Source: Salinibacterium sp.
Lineage (GTDB): Bacteria; Actinomycetota; Actinomycetes; Actinomycetales; Microbacteriaceae
Assembly (NCBI GenBank): GCA_019638845.1
Contig: JAHBSZ010000001.1
Span: forward strand, 682,001-746,000
Direction: 5' to 3'
DNA length: 64,000 bases
In this document: piece by piece, positions 8,108-16,471 of the stretch
Layout: each line of letters starts with the position of its first letter
Numbering within the stretch: position 1 is the stretch's first letter
Notes under the pieces: model-generated
The model's input: the letters and a program-made list of their open reading frames with translations, nothing else
Databases searched by the model: none
What the model was told of the DNA's origin: nothing
Program-made: the position numbers and the translations under genes

Positions 8108-9181
8108 GTGGCCATGCCAAAAAGATGGGTCTCAACGCTCCGGACGAGTCTGGCGGAAGCCGCCCTAGCCGTTCGTCTCTACAACGACTCCTCCGAGCCT
8201 CGGGCCTTCGAGGCGTTCGTCATCCACATGCACGTTGCTTGGCTATACGCACTCCACGCTCGTTTCGAGCGCGATGGAACAGACGTCCGATACCGCAGCA
8301 CTCATGATCCCAAACAGTTTGTTCTGATCGACGGCGAGCCGAAGCGCTGGGAGCTCGCGCGGTGCGCTCTCGAACGATGGCCCGATGAGCGAGATCCCGT
8401 CCGACTAAATCTTGAGTTCTTCATCGCGCTGCGAAACAAGCTAGAGCATCGCCACGATCGATCCGACGCCAACCTCGCCGTTGCCGTCAGCGGGCATTCT
8501 CAAGCTTTACTCCTCAACTACGAAAGCGAAGTGACTACGACTTTCGGTCAGGAATACTCGCTCGCGAGCGTGCTGAGATTTCCCGTATTCATTGGCACCT
8601 TCACCACCGAAGGAGAGGCTGCCCTCCGAAAGCTTCGCAATGAGCTTCCCTCTGAGTTGCGAACATTCATTGCGAACTTCCACTCGGGCCTAGAAACGGA
8701 CCTCGTGGACGACCCGCGTTTCGAGCTTCGACTGAGAGTCGTGCTCGAAAAGGTGAACCGAGATCCCGAGGCGCTCTCAATGCAGTTCACCCGATGGGAC
8801 GACATGTCGGATGAAGAGAAGGAATCTGTACTCGCAATGGGTCGACGAGGGCAGACCGTCGTGCGAGAGCAACAGCGCTCCGTCGTTGGGCTTGGGCTCA
8901 TTCGGCCGCAAGAATGCGAGCGACGAGTTAATCAAGCGATCCCCTTCGGATTCAACAGCCACCACTTTCTGCGCGCTTGGCAGATAAAGCAGATACGCCC
9001 GCCGCGCGATTCAGCAACACCTGAACGAACGGACGAGCGATACTGCGTCTTCGACGCTCTGTCGAGCAGCTATGGATACACAGAGGCTTGGGTCGCTTGG
9101 CTCATCGCTCAATGCGGAACGACTGAAGGATTCAAAGCAGTGACTGGGCGTGACCCAGTAGCCAAACAATCAGCCTCGTGA
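8108..9181 (+). CDS. DUF3644 (HEPN-like) protein
   Basis: The start GTG 8108 has AGGTGGG six bases upstream, overlapping the stop of the nuclease gene, so it is the third gene of the plus-strand operon (357 residues). The N-terminal region resembles DUF3644: SEPRAFEAFVIHMHVAWLYA followed by LEFFIALRNKLEHRHD. RNKLEH is an R-x4-H HEPN-type motif, at residues 109-114 counted from this start. HEPN proteins of this kind are often RNases in defence islands. The C-terminal half has no recognised domain. A role as accessory effector of the restriction system is inferred from position only. Confidence 0.7.
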   Translation: MAMPKRWVSTLRTSLAEAALAVRLYNDSSEPRAFEAFVIHMHVAWLYALHARFERDGTDVRYRSTHDPKQFVLIDGEPKRWELARCALERWPDERDPVRLNLEFFIALRNKLEHRHDRSDANLAVAVSGHSQALLLNYESEVTTTFGQEYSLASVLRFPVFIGTFTTEGEAALRKLRNELPSELRTFIANFHSGLETDLVDDPRFELRLRVVLEKVNRDPEALSMQFTRWDDMSDEEKESVLAMGRRGQTVVREQQRSVVGLGLIRPQECERRVNQAIPFGFNSHHFLRAWQIKQIRPPRDSATPERTDERYCVFDALSSSYGYTEAWVAWLIAQCGTTEGFKAVTGRDPVAKQSAS

Positions 9182-9352
9182 GTTGCTTTGGAGGGGTGGA
9201 ACAGAGACGCCTACGACCATGATTCCTCCTTGATGTGAGCGACCGAGAACCGGGTAGTTCTCTCATTAGCCGCAGTTCACCAACGAGTGGTTGTGGCGAC
9301 CGCCCCGGGAGAGCACGCGTGGTGTTCAATCCCGGGACGACCGCATTGTCAG
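9182..9352. other. Spacer with inverted repeat
   Basis: No gene is evident. CCCGGGA and TCCCGGG form a 7-bp inverted repeat around 9304-9339, between the convergent DUF3644 and RHH genes, and could act as a weak bidirectional terminator. Confidence 0.3.
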
Positions 9353-9682
9353 TCAGGCGTCCGCCGGTGGCTTCGCCTTGCCGCGAGCGGCAGCGGTAGA
9401 TCCATCGCCGCCGAAGATGGCCTCGATCGCACTTTGCTTGGTCTTGGCCTCGCGCTCGATCTCGGCACGAACCGTCTCAGCCCGAGCGAGCACCTTCGGG
9501 TCGGACTTGCTGGTCACGATCCAGGCTTCAAGGGCGAGACGAATCTCCTCAGTGACACTGCGATCGCTGAGCTGAGCGATGACGTCCAACTGCGCACGCA
9601 GGTCATCCGTGATACGGACGGCGAGCGTCCGCATCTGACTGCTTGCCGGGAATCCCCCGGCGGGTGAAGTGGCATCGGACAT
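9353..9682 (-). CDS. Ribbon-helix-helix DNA-binding protein, orphan
   Basis: A 109-residue protein from ATG 9682; AGGAGG lies about 11 bases upstream. The segment MRTLAVRITDDLRAQLDVIA followed by LSDRSVTEEIRLALEAWI is a typical Arc/CopG ribbon-helix-helix domain: a beta strand, then two helices. The C-terminal tail is charged, as in plasmid and island RHH proteins. Such proteins act as antitoxins or as element regulators. No toxin gene is adjacent; the neighbouring reading frame on its upstream side is broken. It may therefore be an orphan antitoxin or a transcriptional regulator of the island. Confidence 0.7.
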   Translation of the reverse strand: MSDATSPAGGFPASSQMRTLAVRITDDLRAQLDVIAQLSDRSVTEEIRLALEAWIVTSKSDPKVLARAETVRAEIEREAKTKQSAIEAIFGGDGSTAAARGKAKPPADA

Positions 9683-9862
9683 GATGCACACCACCTCCTC
9701 TTCTTCGAGCGGCCGACGAACCCGACATGGGTTCCTCTGCGAAAGCCGCTCTCAGACGAGGAAGCGTGCGGATGATTATGCGCCGACGGATCGTGGCGTC
9801 AATATTCCGTTCGCGAGCGTTGTCAATTCCACAACCCGGTGGGTTTAGGCTGATCGACCGTG

Positions 9863-10212
9863 CTACGCAAGCCGGTAGCCCCGCGCGAGCGCTTCCCTTA
9901 GCCACCTCTCCACCGCGAATATTTCGCGGCCTGAGAATCTCGTCCTCCGCGGTCCACTCGCGCTTTGGTTCTAGGACACCAGCGTCAATCAAAGCCTCAG
10001 GTGGACTACCCAGAGATTGGACGCTCTCAAGCGTGCGATGGAAGACTTGTTTTGCTTTGGGGAGATGCTCCATGAAGTCCAAGTCGAAGAGCTCCAATAC
10101 TGGGGACTTAGCTCGCCAGTAAGCCGACTCGAATCGCGGGTCAGCGATCTGCGAGCTTTCGAGCCAAGGCTGCGGAGACGACGGGTCCAGCCAGGAGTGG
10201 TTGGCGAAGCTC
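9863..10212 (-). pseudogene. Remnant of an unrecognised gene with a frameshift
   Basis: The minus strand shows coherent protein sequence from about 10212 (NHSWLDPSSPQPWLESSQ, DPRFESAYWRAKSPVLELF) to ALIDAGVLEPKREWTAEDE. It then changes frame near 9925 and resumes as FAVERWLREALARGYRLA before TAG at 9863-9865. The upstream side is closed by a stop next to 10213, so the 5' end is missing. It is a broken C-terminal fragment of an unknown protein. Confidence 0.45.
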
Positions 10213-10239
10213 TATAGCCGATGGACTTGTCGCCAATGT

Positions 10240-10821
10240 CAAGGGAAATATGTTTCCTCAAGCGTCCAGCTCGGCCCAGGTTCTACATTGACTCTGTTCG
10301 AGAGCGACGCGCTCGCGCCATTCCCGGGACCACCCCAGATCGCACGGCTGCAAACCCGAGCGGATAACCTCATCGACCTAGTGGCTGACGGCGGGCTAGC
10401 TGGATCCAAGGCACGCGAGAAGATCACCGAGATCGAGCGCGAGCGGACAGGGCTTGAGGTCCGACTCTCCACCATCAATGACGACATCAGCACCGGGGCC
10501 GACTATCTCAAGGGTTGGTTGGAACTGCTGCGCGATCCGTACGAGATGTATCGTGCCGCCAGCAATGAGATGCGCCGCGAACTCAATCAGGCGATCTTCA
10601 AGCGCATCTGGGTGATGGACCAAGACCGCGCCGAGTCCGAACTGGCGGAACCTGCGCGGCTTCTCCTCGAAGCTCAGGTCGCCTGGGCGGAGTCGTTCGG
10701 TCTCGGAATTGACGCCGACACAAACAAAAACGACGCCGAAGCGTCGTCAGATAATGCGTCAACCAGAGAAGACAGACTTGAGCCCGTGGAAGAGGCTCTG
10801 GGTTCTAGTAAGCGTTCTTTG
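10240..10821 (+). pseudogene. C-terminal remnant of a large serine recombinase
   Basis: The residues from about 10320 onward (PQIARLQTRADNLIDLVADG, SKAREKITEIERERTGLE, YEMYRAASNEMRRELNQAIF) match the coiled-coil and C-terminal portion of large serine recombinases. The catalytic resolvase domain and zinc ribbon are missing: the frame starts just after an unrelated broken gene on the other strand. The frame stays open into the right 214-bp repeat, as often seen when an integrase gene ends inside its attachment site. It marks the integrase end of the island and cannot be an active integrase. Confidence 0.65.
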
Positions 10822-11035
10822 GTGCCCCTGGAGGGACTCGACGCCCCACCCGTTCCGCCGCCACATCGCGCGGTAGCCCGCATCCGGATCGCCCACGCAC
10901 AGCGCAATGCGCCGGACTGCGCGGGCGGGGACCCCGGGCTTCTAGGGGCCACCCATGAGTACGAATCAAAAGAGGATCGCTGCGGAAGTCTCGCCGAGCC
11001 GACCCGCAATGCAGCGATCCTCTTTTAATTCGTGC
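10822..11035. repeat. Right 214-bp direct repeat (att-like, copy B)
   Basis: Direct repeat of 1087-1300. It begins with the 20-bp tRNA 3'-end core, contains a strong 16-bp-stem hairpin, and its last bases run into the real tRNA-Arg 3' end, which starts another copy of the core at 11032. The two cores flanking this repeat are 210 bp apart. Confidence 0.85.
10968..11026. terminator. Bidirectional terminator downstream of tRNA-Arg
   Basis: AAAAGAGGATCGCTGC (10968-10983) pairs perfectly with GCAGCGATCCTCTTTT (11011-11026). Both strands end in a run of T after the stem, as expected for a bidirectional intrinsic terminator; the loop is 27 bases. On the minus strand it lies a few bases after the tRNA 3' end and probably terminates that transcript. 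Confidence 0.75.
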
Positions 11036-11104
11036 CCCTGGAGGGACTCGAACCCCCAACCCTTTCCTTAGGACGGAACTGCTCTTCCATTGAGCTACAG
11101 AGGC
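11033..11104 (-). tRNA. tRNA-Arg (anticodon CCT)
   Basis: The minus strand folds as a 72-nt tRNA. The acceptor GCCTCTG pairs with CAGGGGC (one T-G pair), with discriminator A and no encoded CCA. The D arm is GCTCAATGGAAGAGC, the anticodon loop GTCCTAA carries CCT, and the T arm contains GGTTCGAGTCC. CCT reads AGG, a rare arginine codon in GC-rich genomes. The 3' end doubles as the attachment core of the adjacent island and remains intact. Confidence 0.95.
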
Positions 11105-11121
11105 TTGGCGGAACGAGTTTA

Positions 11122-12138
11122 CTAGGAGGGTGGGTAGAGGAACTTCTCGACCGACGAGATCGGGATCGTTCGCTGAGTGTAGATGCCGGGAACGTAGTTA
11201 TATTCCTCGACGAGCACGGTGCCGTCACCGTTAATCGCCTTCACGTAGGCGACGTGGTTCGACCAGCCGAACCACGCGACCGACCCGACGATCGGGGTGT
11301 CGCTGATGGGCCAGCCGTGCTGCTCCCATGCGTACTCCCACTGGCTCGCGTTGCCGCCGGTGGGGGTGAGCGTTGACCACACCCACTTGTATGGGGCGCT
11401 GTACGAGCCCTGATCGCGGTTGAGCCGCCACGCCACGAAGTCGACGCACTCGCGGAAGTAGTAGTTGAGCGGCGAAAGGCCACCACCCTGGCGGGACGAA
11501 AGCTCATACGGCCACGGGTAGTCGTCGCCCATCTCACGCGCACCCGAGAGCAGGTAATCCGCGTTGTTCTGGGCGCGCAACTGGTCTTTCGTCATCTCGG
11601 CGAGTTCCGCCTGAGTTGTGGCACGGTAGCCGTCTCGAGTCGCCGCGGTCACTGTCGCGTCAGCACTCACCACGATCGACTGGCTACCGACAGCGAGTGC
11701 GGACTGCTTGGCCGACGAGGAGACGAGGGTGGGGTCCGCGGTCGAAACGGCGTAGGCAGGGAGACCCGCCACCGCGAACAGTCCGCCCACGATGGTCATC
11801 GTGGCGAGCGCACGCAGCGGGTTCTTGGGCTGGGCCTTCGGTGCCGCAGCGCGCATCAGGGCGAGTTCGTTGCGCCGCAACTTGCGGGACGCCGGCCCGC
11901 GCCCCTCGATCTCTCGTGCGGCCACGCGGACGGCACGACGATCCGCTGCCGGGCGCGAAAGCTTGGCACGACGACGGGATGCCGCGTCGCGAGCCTCGCG
12001 GCGAGAGCCGTACTGGGGCGTCCCCGCAGAAGGGTGCGCCGTGGCATCCGTGGATGAGGTCACACCGGATTCGGGGTTACCGAAACCGAAGAGGTCATCC
12101 AAGTTATTGGATGGCGTGACATCAACCAAAACGGACAA
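11122..12138 (-). CDS. Secreted CHAP-domain cell-wall hydrolase (paralogue 1)
   Basis: A protein of up to 338 residues. A long basic N-terminus rich in Arg and Ala (residues 45-95) precedes one hydrophobic segment (about 108-130, ending LPAYA), which looks like a signal or anchor. The C-terminal CHAP domain has the catalytic cysteine in FRECVDFVAWRLN (Cys231) and the histidine in SNHVAYVKA. CHAP enzymes cleave peptidoglycan peptides or act as amidases. The start is uncertain: TTG 12138 is the longest, but TTG 12129 has AAGGGA eight bases upstream. The next gene is a paralogue in the same orientation. Confidence 0.8.
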   Translation of the reverse strand: MSVLVDVTPSNNLDDLFGFGNPESGVTSSTDATAHPSAGTPQYGSRREARDAASRRRAKLSRPAADRRAVRVAAREIEGRGPASRKLRRNELALMRAAAPKAQPKNPLRALATMTIVGGLFAVAGLPAYAVSTADPTLVSSSAKQSALAVGSQSIVVSADATVTAATRDGYRATTQAELAEMTKDQLRAQNNADYLLSGAREMGDDYPWPYELSSRQGGGLSPLNYYFRECVDFVAWRLNRDQGSYSAPYKWVWSTLTPTGGNASQWEYAWEQHGWPISDTPIVGSVAWFGWSNHVAYVKAINGDGTVLVEEYNYVPGIYTQRTIPISSVEKFLYPPS

Positions 12139-12240
12139 TCCCTTCGGGACAGGAGACGGACCTCACGAGAATATTTGATATCCCCGCGAAGTTTCCATTG
12201 TCACAGGAAGATAACAGCATAGCTACCCGTACCCCGGCGT

Positions 12241-12258
12241 GTCCTCACTCCAGAGGAC
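12241..12258 (-). terminator. Short hairpin after the second CHAP gene
   Basis: GTCCTC-ACTCCA-GAGGAC forms a 6-bp stem just after the stop of the upstream CHAP gene (12263). It is followed on the minus strand by GC-rich sequence rather than a T run, so it is a weak terminator candidate. Confidence 0.35.
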
Positions 12259-12262
12259 GCAA

Positions 12263-12991
12263 CTAGCCGGGCGGGTAGAGGTATGTTGCCGAGCCCGCCG
12301 AGATCACACGCTGGCCGTAGGAGTGGTAGTTGCCGTAGTTGTATTCCTCAAGCAGAACCGAGCCATCGCCCAGCACCTGCTTGACGTAAGCGACGTGGTT
12401 GTAGCCCGTAACAGCGACGGCACCAGCGACCGGAGTGCTGCTGACGGGCCAGCCGTGGGCGTACCACGCACTCGTCCACGACGAGGCGCTTCCGCCGCCG
12501 GGAGTGAGGTTGCCCCAATCCCATTTGAACGGACCGGTGTAGCCAGCATCGCGGTTGAGGCGCCACGCGACGAAATCGACGCACTCGCCGTAGTAGTAGC
12601 GCAGCGGTGACAGACCTTCCATCCCTCGCCACGGATAGTCATCGCCTGCCTGAGTGGGACCGGGGTCGCGGTACACATAGGAGGCAGCGAGCGCGGCTGC
12701 CGCCTTGGTCGCGGCGAGCTCCTCGGGAGTTGTCGCCGTAAAGGTATCGCGCACCGCAGCTGCGGGGAGTGCGTCGGCAGAGACCTGGACCGACTGAGCG
12801 CCGATACTGGAGGCGAGAGGCGCGTTGTTCACAACTTCGACGGGGTTCACGGCGTACGCCGGAAGGGCTACGGAGGCGACCATTCCGCCCACTGCTGCCA
12901 TCGTCAGCAAGACGCTTGCCGGGTTCTTGCGAGCGGCCTTGCGGGCGGCCGGTTTCGGCGCCACAAAGCTGCTGATACTGCGTTCGTCCAC
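12263..12991 (-). CDS. Secreted CHAP-domain cell-wall hydrolase (paralogue 2)
   Basis: From GTG 12991 (AGGGG about ten bases upstream) this is 242 residues; an in-frame extension to 13060 is possible but reads through what looks like promoter sequence. A basic stretch and one hydrophobic segment ending LPAYAV form the export signal. The CHAP domain follows, with YYGECVDFVAWRLNRD (catalytic Cys) and GYNHVAYVKQ (His). It is clearly related to the neighbouring CHAP protein, sharing ECVDFVAWRLNRD, AYVK and EEYNY, so the pair arose by tandem duplication. It lacks that protein's long basic N-terminal extension. Confidence 0.8.
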   Translation of the reverse strand: MDERSISSFVAPKPAARKAARKNPASVLLTMAAVGGMVASVALPAYAVNPVEVVNNAPLASSIGAQSVQVSADALPAAAVRDTFTATTPEELAATKAAAALAASYVYRDPGPTQAGDDYPWRGMEGLSPLRYYYGECVDFVAWRLNRDAGYTGPFKWDWGNLTPGGGSASSWTSAWYAHGWPVSSTPVAGAVAVTGYNHVAYVKQVLGDGSVLLEEYNYGNYHSYGQRVISAGSATYLYPPG

Positions 12992-13066
12992 GTTACGTAT
13001 TCCCCTCGGTGGTGCTGGGACCTCATACAAGGTAAGTGAAGAACCTGTGAACAGCAACACAACTCG

Positions 13067-13564
13067 CTAAGCGGCGGGTGCCAGGTATTCCTCCCAGTCG
13101 GGCAATGCCCGCTCGACACCCCGCACCAGCCACGTAGTTCCGTGGGGCGGTCGGGGGGTCATCCGCAGCTTCCACGACATCTCGCTCGGAGTGCGATCAC
13201 CCTTGAGGTTGTTGCAACGTAGACAGCATGCGACAAGGTTTTCCCAGCTATCTTTGCCCCCGCGGGAGCGCGGCAGCACGTGGTCGATCGTGTTTGCGGT
13301 GCCGCCGCAGTATCCGCAGCGATGGTTGTCGCGCCGCAGCACTCCGCGCCGCGACACGGGTACATGTCTGCCGCTAGGGATACGCACGTAGTTGCGCAGA
13401 ATGATCACCGACGGGCGATCCCAAGCACCCCCCGAAGCCCAGACCGGATGCTCGGTATCGGCCGCCACAATCGTCGCCTTCTGATTCATCACCAGTACGA
13501 GTGCCCGCTTGAAGGACACCACAGCGAGGGGCTCGTAGCCCGCATTCAGAACAAGTGTGCGCAA
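13067..13564 (-). CDS. HNH endonuclease family protein
   Basis: Started at TTG 13564, with GAGG seven to eight bases upstream, giving 165 residues that begin with the family-typical RTLVLNAGYEPLAVVS. The HNH domain carries a zinc-type CGYCGG ... CLRCN pair and the catalytic stretch TIDHVLPRSRGGKDSWENL. This family is widespread and chromosomal in actinobacteria, usually a single copy, with unproven function, and is distinct from mobile homing enzymes. It is preceded by about 270 bases containing a 16-bp palindrome. Confidence 0.85.
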   Translation of the reverse strand: MRTLVLNAGYEPLAVVSFKRALVLVMNQKATIVAADTEHPVWASGGAWDRPSVIILRNYVRIPSGRHVPVSRRGVLRRDNHRCGYCGGTANTIDHVLPRSRGGKDSWENLVACCLRCNNLKGDRTPSEMSWKLRMTPRPPHGTTWLVRGVERALPDWEEYLAPAA

Positions 13565-13763
13565 GTGCGTTCCTCTCGAAAGAGCCTGCACGGCTTGCAG
13601 GCGTTCGACTCCTTGAGGGTCACGCATCAAGGGGAGCTGCAGGTAAACAAAAAGGCACCGTCATAAGACGATGCCTAGTGCTACAAACTGCTCGGTCGTA
13701 TGTAAAAGCGCGCGCGCACGTCCCTGGTTTGGACGCTACGCACGATCGACATTCGACACTCCT

Positions 13764-13779
13764 GATTCATGAATGAATC
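13764..13779. promoter_or_regulatory. 16-bp palindrome upstream of the HNH gene
   Basis: GATTCATGAATGAATC is a perfect palindrome (7-bp arms, GA spacer) in the gap between the dtxR-like gene and the HNH gene. It may be an operator; the binding protein is unknown. Confidence 0.35.
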
Positions 13780-13832
13780 CCAAGAGCTTCAGGGTAACCC
13801 ATAGAACTTGTCAGTCCCTGTAGGCCGGGCGC

Positions 13833-14525
13833 TCAACGAGCAGCGAAGATATGCACCGCAACTTCGTTGGGCAACTCGAGGCCCTCGCCTAATCCGTCTA
13901 CTTGCACGAAGACGTACGAACCTGCAGCCGAAATCGTCGCAGTTGTCCCGGGCAACACCCCGGCGGCTTGAAGTTGCTGCAGGAGTTCCGGCTCGAACTG
14001 CACAGGCTCCCCCAGGCGACGGATGACCCGGCTCACGCCTTCGGGAAACTCCGCAGAGAGCTCCACGAGGTTGATCACGCCATCCATGAACGCGGGGGCG
14101 GGGGCATCCCCCAGCTCTTCGAGACCTGGAATCGGATTGCCGTACGGCGACTCGGTGGGGTGATCCAGCATCTCAAGCAGACGACGCTCGACCTGCTCGC
14201 TCATGACGTGCTCCCAGCGGCAGGCTTCGTCGTGCACGTAGGCCCAGTCGAGACCGATGACGTCAGCGAGCAGACGTTCGGCGAGGCGATGCTTGCGCAT
14301 GACGTGCACCGCACGAGTACGGCCTTCCGAGGTGAGTTCGAGGTGACGATCGCCCTCCACATTGACCAATCCGTCGCGCTCCATGCGCCCAATCGTCTGC
14401 GAGACGGTGGGGCCGGAGTGACCGAGGCGCTCCGAGATTCGGGCGCGCAGAGGAACGATGTGCTCCTCCTCGAGATCGAGAATCGTGCGGAGGTACATCT
14501 CAGTGGTGTCGACGAGGTCCGTCAT
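13833..14525 (-). CDS. DtxR/IdeR-family iron-dependent regulator
   Basis: A 230-residue protein with the three-part DtxR layout: winged helix (DLVDTTEMYLRTILDLEEE, GPTVSQTIGRMERDGLV), a metal and dimer domain (MRKHRLAERLLADVIGL, DEACRWEHVMSEQVERRL) and a C-terminal SH3-like domain. The metal ligands Met10, the His/Glu of the HRLAERLL helix and the C-x2-EH set are present. The cysteine favours the iron-sensing DtxR/IdeR type over MntR. With Fe(II) bound it should repress iron and heme uptake genes. A matching box lies before hmuT in this window. serC is divergently transcribed 40 bp away. Confidence 0.88.
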   Translation of the reverse strand: MTDLVDTTEMYLRTILDLEEEHIVPLRARISERLGHSGPTVSQTIGRMERDGLVNVEGDRHLELTSEGRTRAVHVMRKHRLAERLLADVIGLDWAYVHDEACRWEHVMSEQVERRLLEMLDHPTESPYGNPIPGLEELGDAPAPAFMDGVINLVELSAEFPEGVSRVIRRLGEPVQFEPELLQQLQAAGVLPGTTATISAAGSYVFVQVDGLGEGLELPNEVAVHIFAAR

Positions 14526-14538
14526 GTTCCCAGACTAA

Positions 14539-15675
<1,137 letters not shown>

Positions 15676-15710
15676 CCCGTCGCGGGGGCAGCGGGCGCTA
15701 GCCTAGAGTT

Positions 15711-15932
15711 GTGCGCTTCTGGCTCAAAGACTCCGAACGGCGGCCAGACCCTGCGCCCGTCGTGACGGATGACCGCGCAGCGTTTCTCGTCGGTTCCGGG
15801 TTGTGGGTGATCGCCCTCGTCGCAGCGCTGTTGCTCGCGCCACAGCCGTGGTTCGGCTGGACGTGCGTTGCAGGCCTCGCGATCGGCGCGATCGGTCTCG
15901 GCTGGTCGATCTGGCGGCGAAAAGCTCAGTAG
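15711..15932 (+). CDS. DUF2530 small membrane protein
   Basis: A 73-residue protein from GTG 15711 with two transmembrane segments (about 24-44 and 48-65) separated by PQPWFGW, the DUF2530 signature, and a basic C-terminus (WRRKAQ). The family is restricted to actinobacteria and has no known function. Its 3' end overlaps by 7 bases the convergent DUF3027 gene. Confidence 0.8.
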   Translation: MRFWLKDSERRPDPAPVVTDDRAAFLVGSGLWVIALVAALLLAPQPWFGWTCVAGLAIGAIGLGWSIWRRKAQ

Positions 15933-16471
15933 GTCCGGTCTACTTCGTCGTCATCTAACTCGTCGTCGTCGTCATCCGACTCGTCATCGTCGTCGTCATC
16001 CAAGTCGGGCTCATCGATGTCGACTCCGTCGAGGTCTCCGCCGTGCAGCACATCGTTGTCGAGATCGTCGTCGTCGTCGGACTCGTCGTCTCCATCGAGG
16101 TCGTCGTCGAGGTCGTCATCATCCGGCTCGTCGCCCTCCGACGGTGCCTCGTCAGACTGTGCCTGCGCGGCCTTGTACTCGGCGAGACGGTCGCTCCACG
16201 GCACCCAGTCCGGGGCGAGCAAGGCGCCCTCCGCGGGCATGAGCTCGGCCTCGAGAACGGTCGGCTCGGCGCCCTCCACCTGAGCAACGGACACTGTCCA
16301 CAGCCAATCCGGGTATCCGGGTTGGGCGGACGCGAAGAGAAGCGAAACTACTCCGTCGCCCTCATCCGTGGTTCCAACGAAATCACCGATCGTTGCCGCC
16401 GGAGTGATCTCCAGCAGCGCCGCCCGAGCGAGATCTTCGTACTGGTGAGTGGCACCCGTCGAATCAGGCAT
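15926..16471 (-). CDS. DUF3027 family protein with long acidic tail
   Basis: The first 110 residues match actinobacterial DUF3027: ARAALLEITPAATIGDF, GYPDWLWTVSVAQVEG and the motif LLAPDWVPWSDRL. After about residue 115 the protein becomes almost purely Asp, Glu and Ser (runs of DDDDLDDDLDGDDESDDDDD), a tail of some 65 residues absent from the core family. The coding DNA there is a run of GAC/GAT-type codons, which creates spurious long frames on the other strands. It overlaps the upstream cold-shock gene by 8 bases, so both are likely on one transcript. The function is unknown. Confidence 0.75.
   Translation of the reverse strand: MPDSTGATHQYEDLARAALLEITPAATIGDFVGTTDEGDGVVSLLFASAQPGYPDWLWTVSVAQVEGAEPTVLEAELMPAEGALLAPDWVPWSDRLAEYKAAQAQSDEAPSEGDEPDDDDLDDDLDGDDESDDDDDLDNDVLHGGDLDGVDIDEPDLDDDDDDESDDDDDELDDDEVDRTY

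Larger units (their letters stand above)
1087..11051. mobile_element. tRNA-Arg-associated genomic island with defence cargo
   Basis: The 20-bp sequence GTGCCCCTGGAGGGACTCGA occurs at 1087-1106, 10822-10841 and 11032-11051. The last copy is the 3' end of the tRNA-Arg gene (antisense to this strand), a standard attachment-site location. The first two copies each open a 214-bp near-identical direct repeat. Between them lie a recombinase remnant, a double-HTH gene, a restriction-like locus and several broken genes, while the flanks look like ordinary chromosome. No complete integrase is present, so the element is probably no longer self-mobile. Which pair of repeats was the original att pair is not certain. 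Confidence 0.75.

Noticed and set aside
10201-11028. Functional serine integrase
   Set aside because: No resolvase catalytic domain or zinc ribbon; only the coiled-coil C-terminal part is present.
11032-11376. Plus-strand frame starting PLEGLEPPTLSLGRNC across tRNA-Arg
   Set aside because: Common spurious translation of the antisense of a tRNA gene followed by antisense of the CHAP gene.
12139-12262. c-di-AMP (ydaO) riboswitch before the first CHAP gene
   Set aside because: Actinobacterial wall-hydrolase genes can have one, but I could not find the conserved core in the 124 available bases.
15950-16130. Short tandem repeats considered as a CRISPR array
   Set aside because: No constant repeat with unique spacers; simply Asp/Ser codons. 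No cas genes in the window.
15955-16287. Repetitive Thr/Ser/Arg-rich frames around the acidic tail
   Set aside because: They arise from the GAC-rich repeat coding the Asp tail of the DUF3027 protein.
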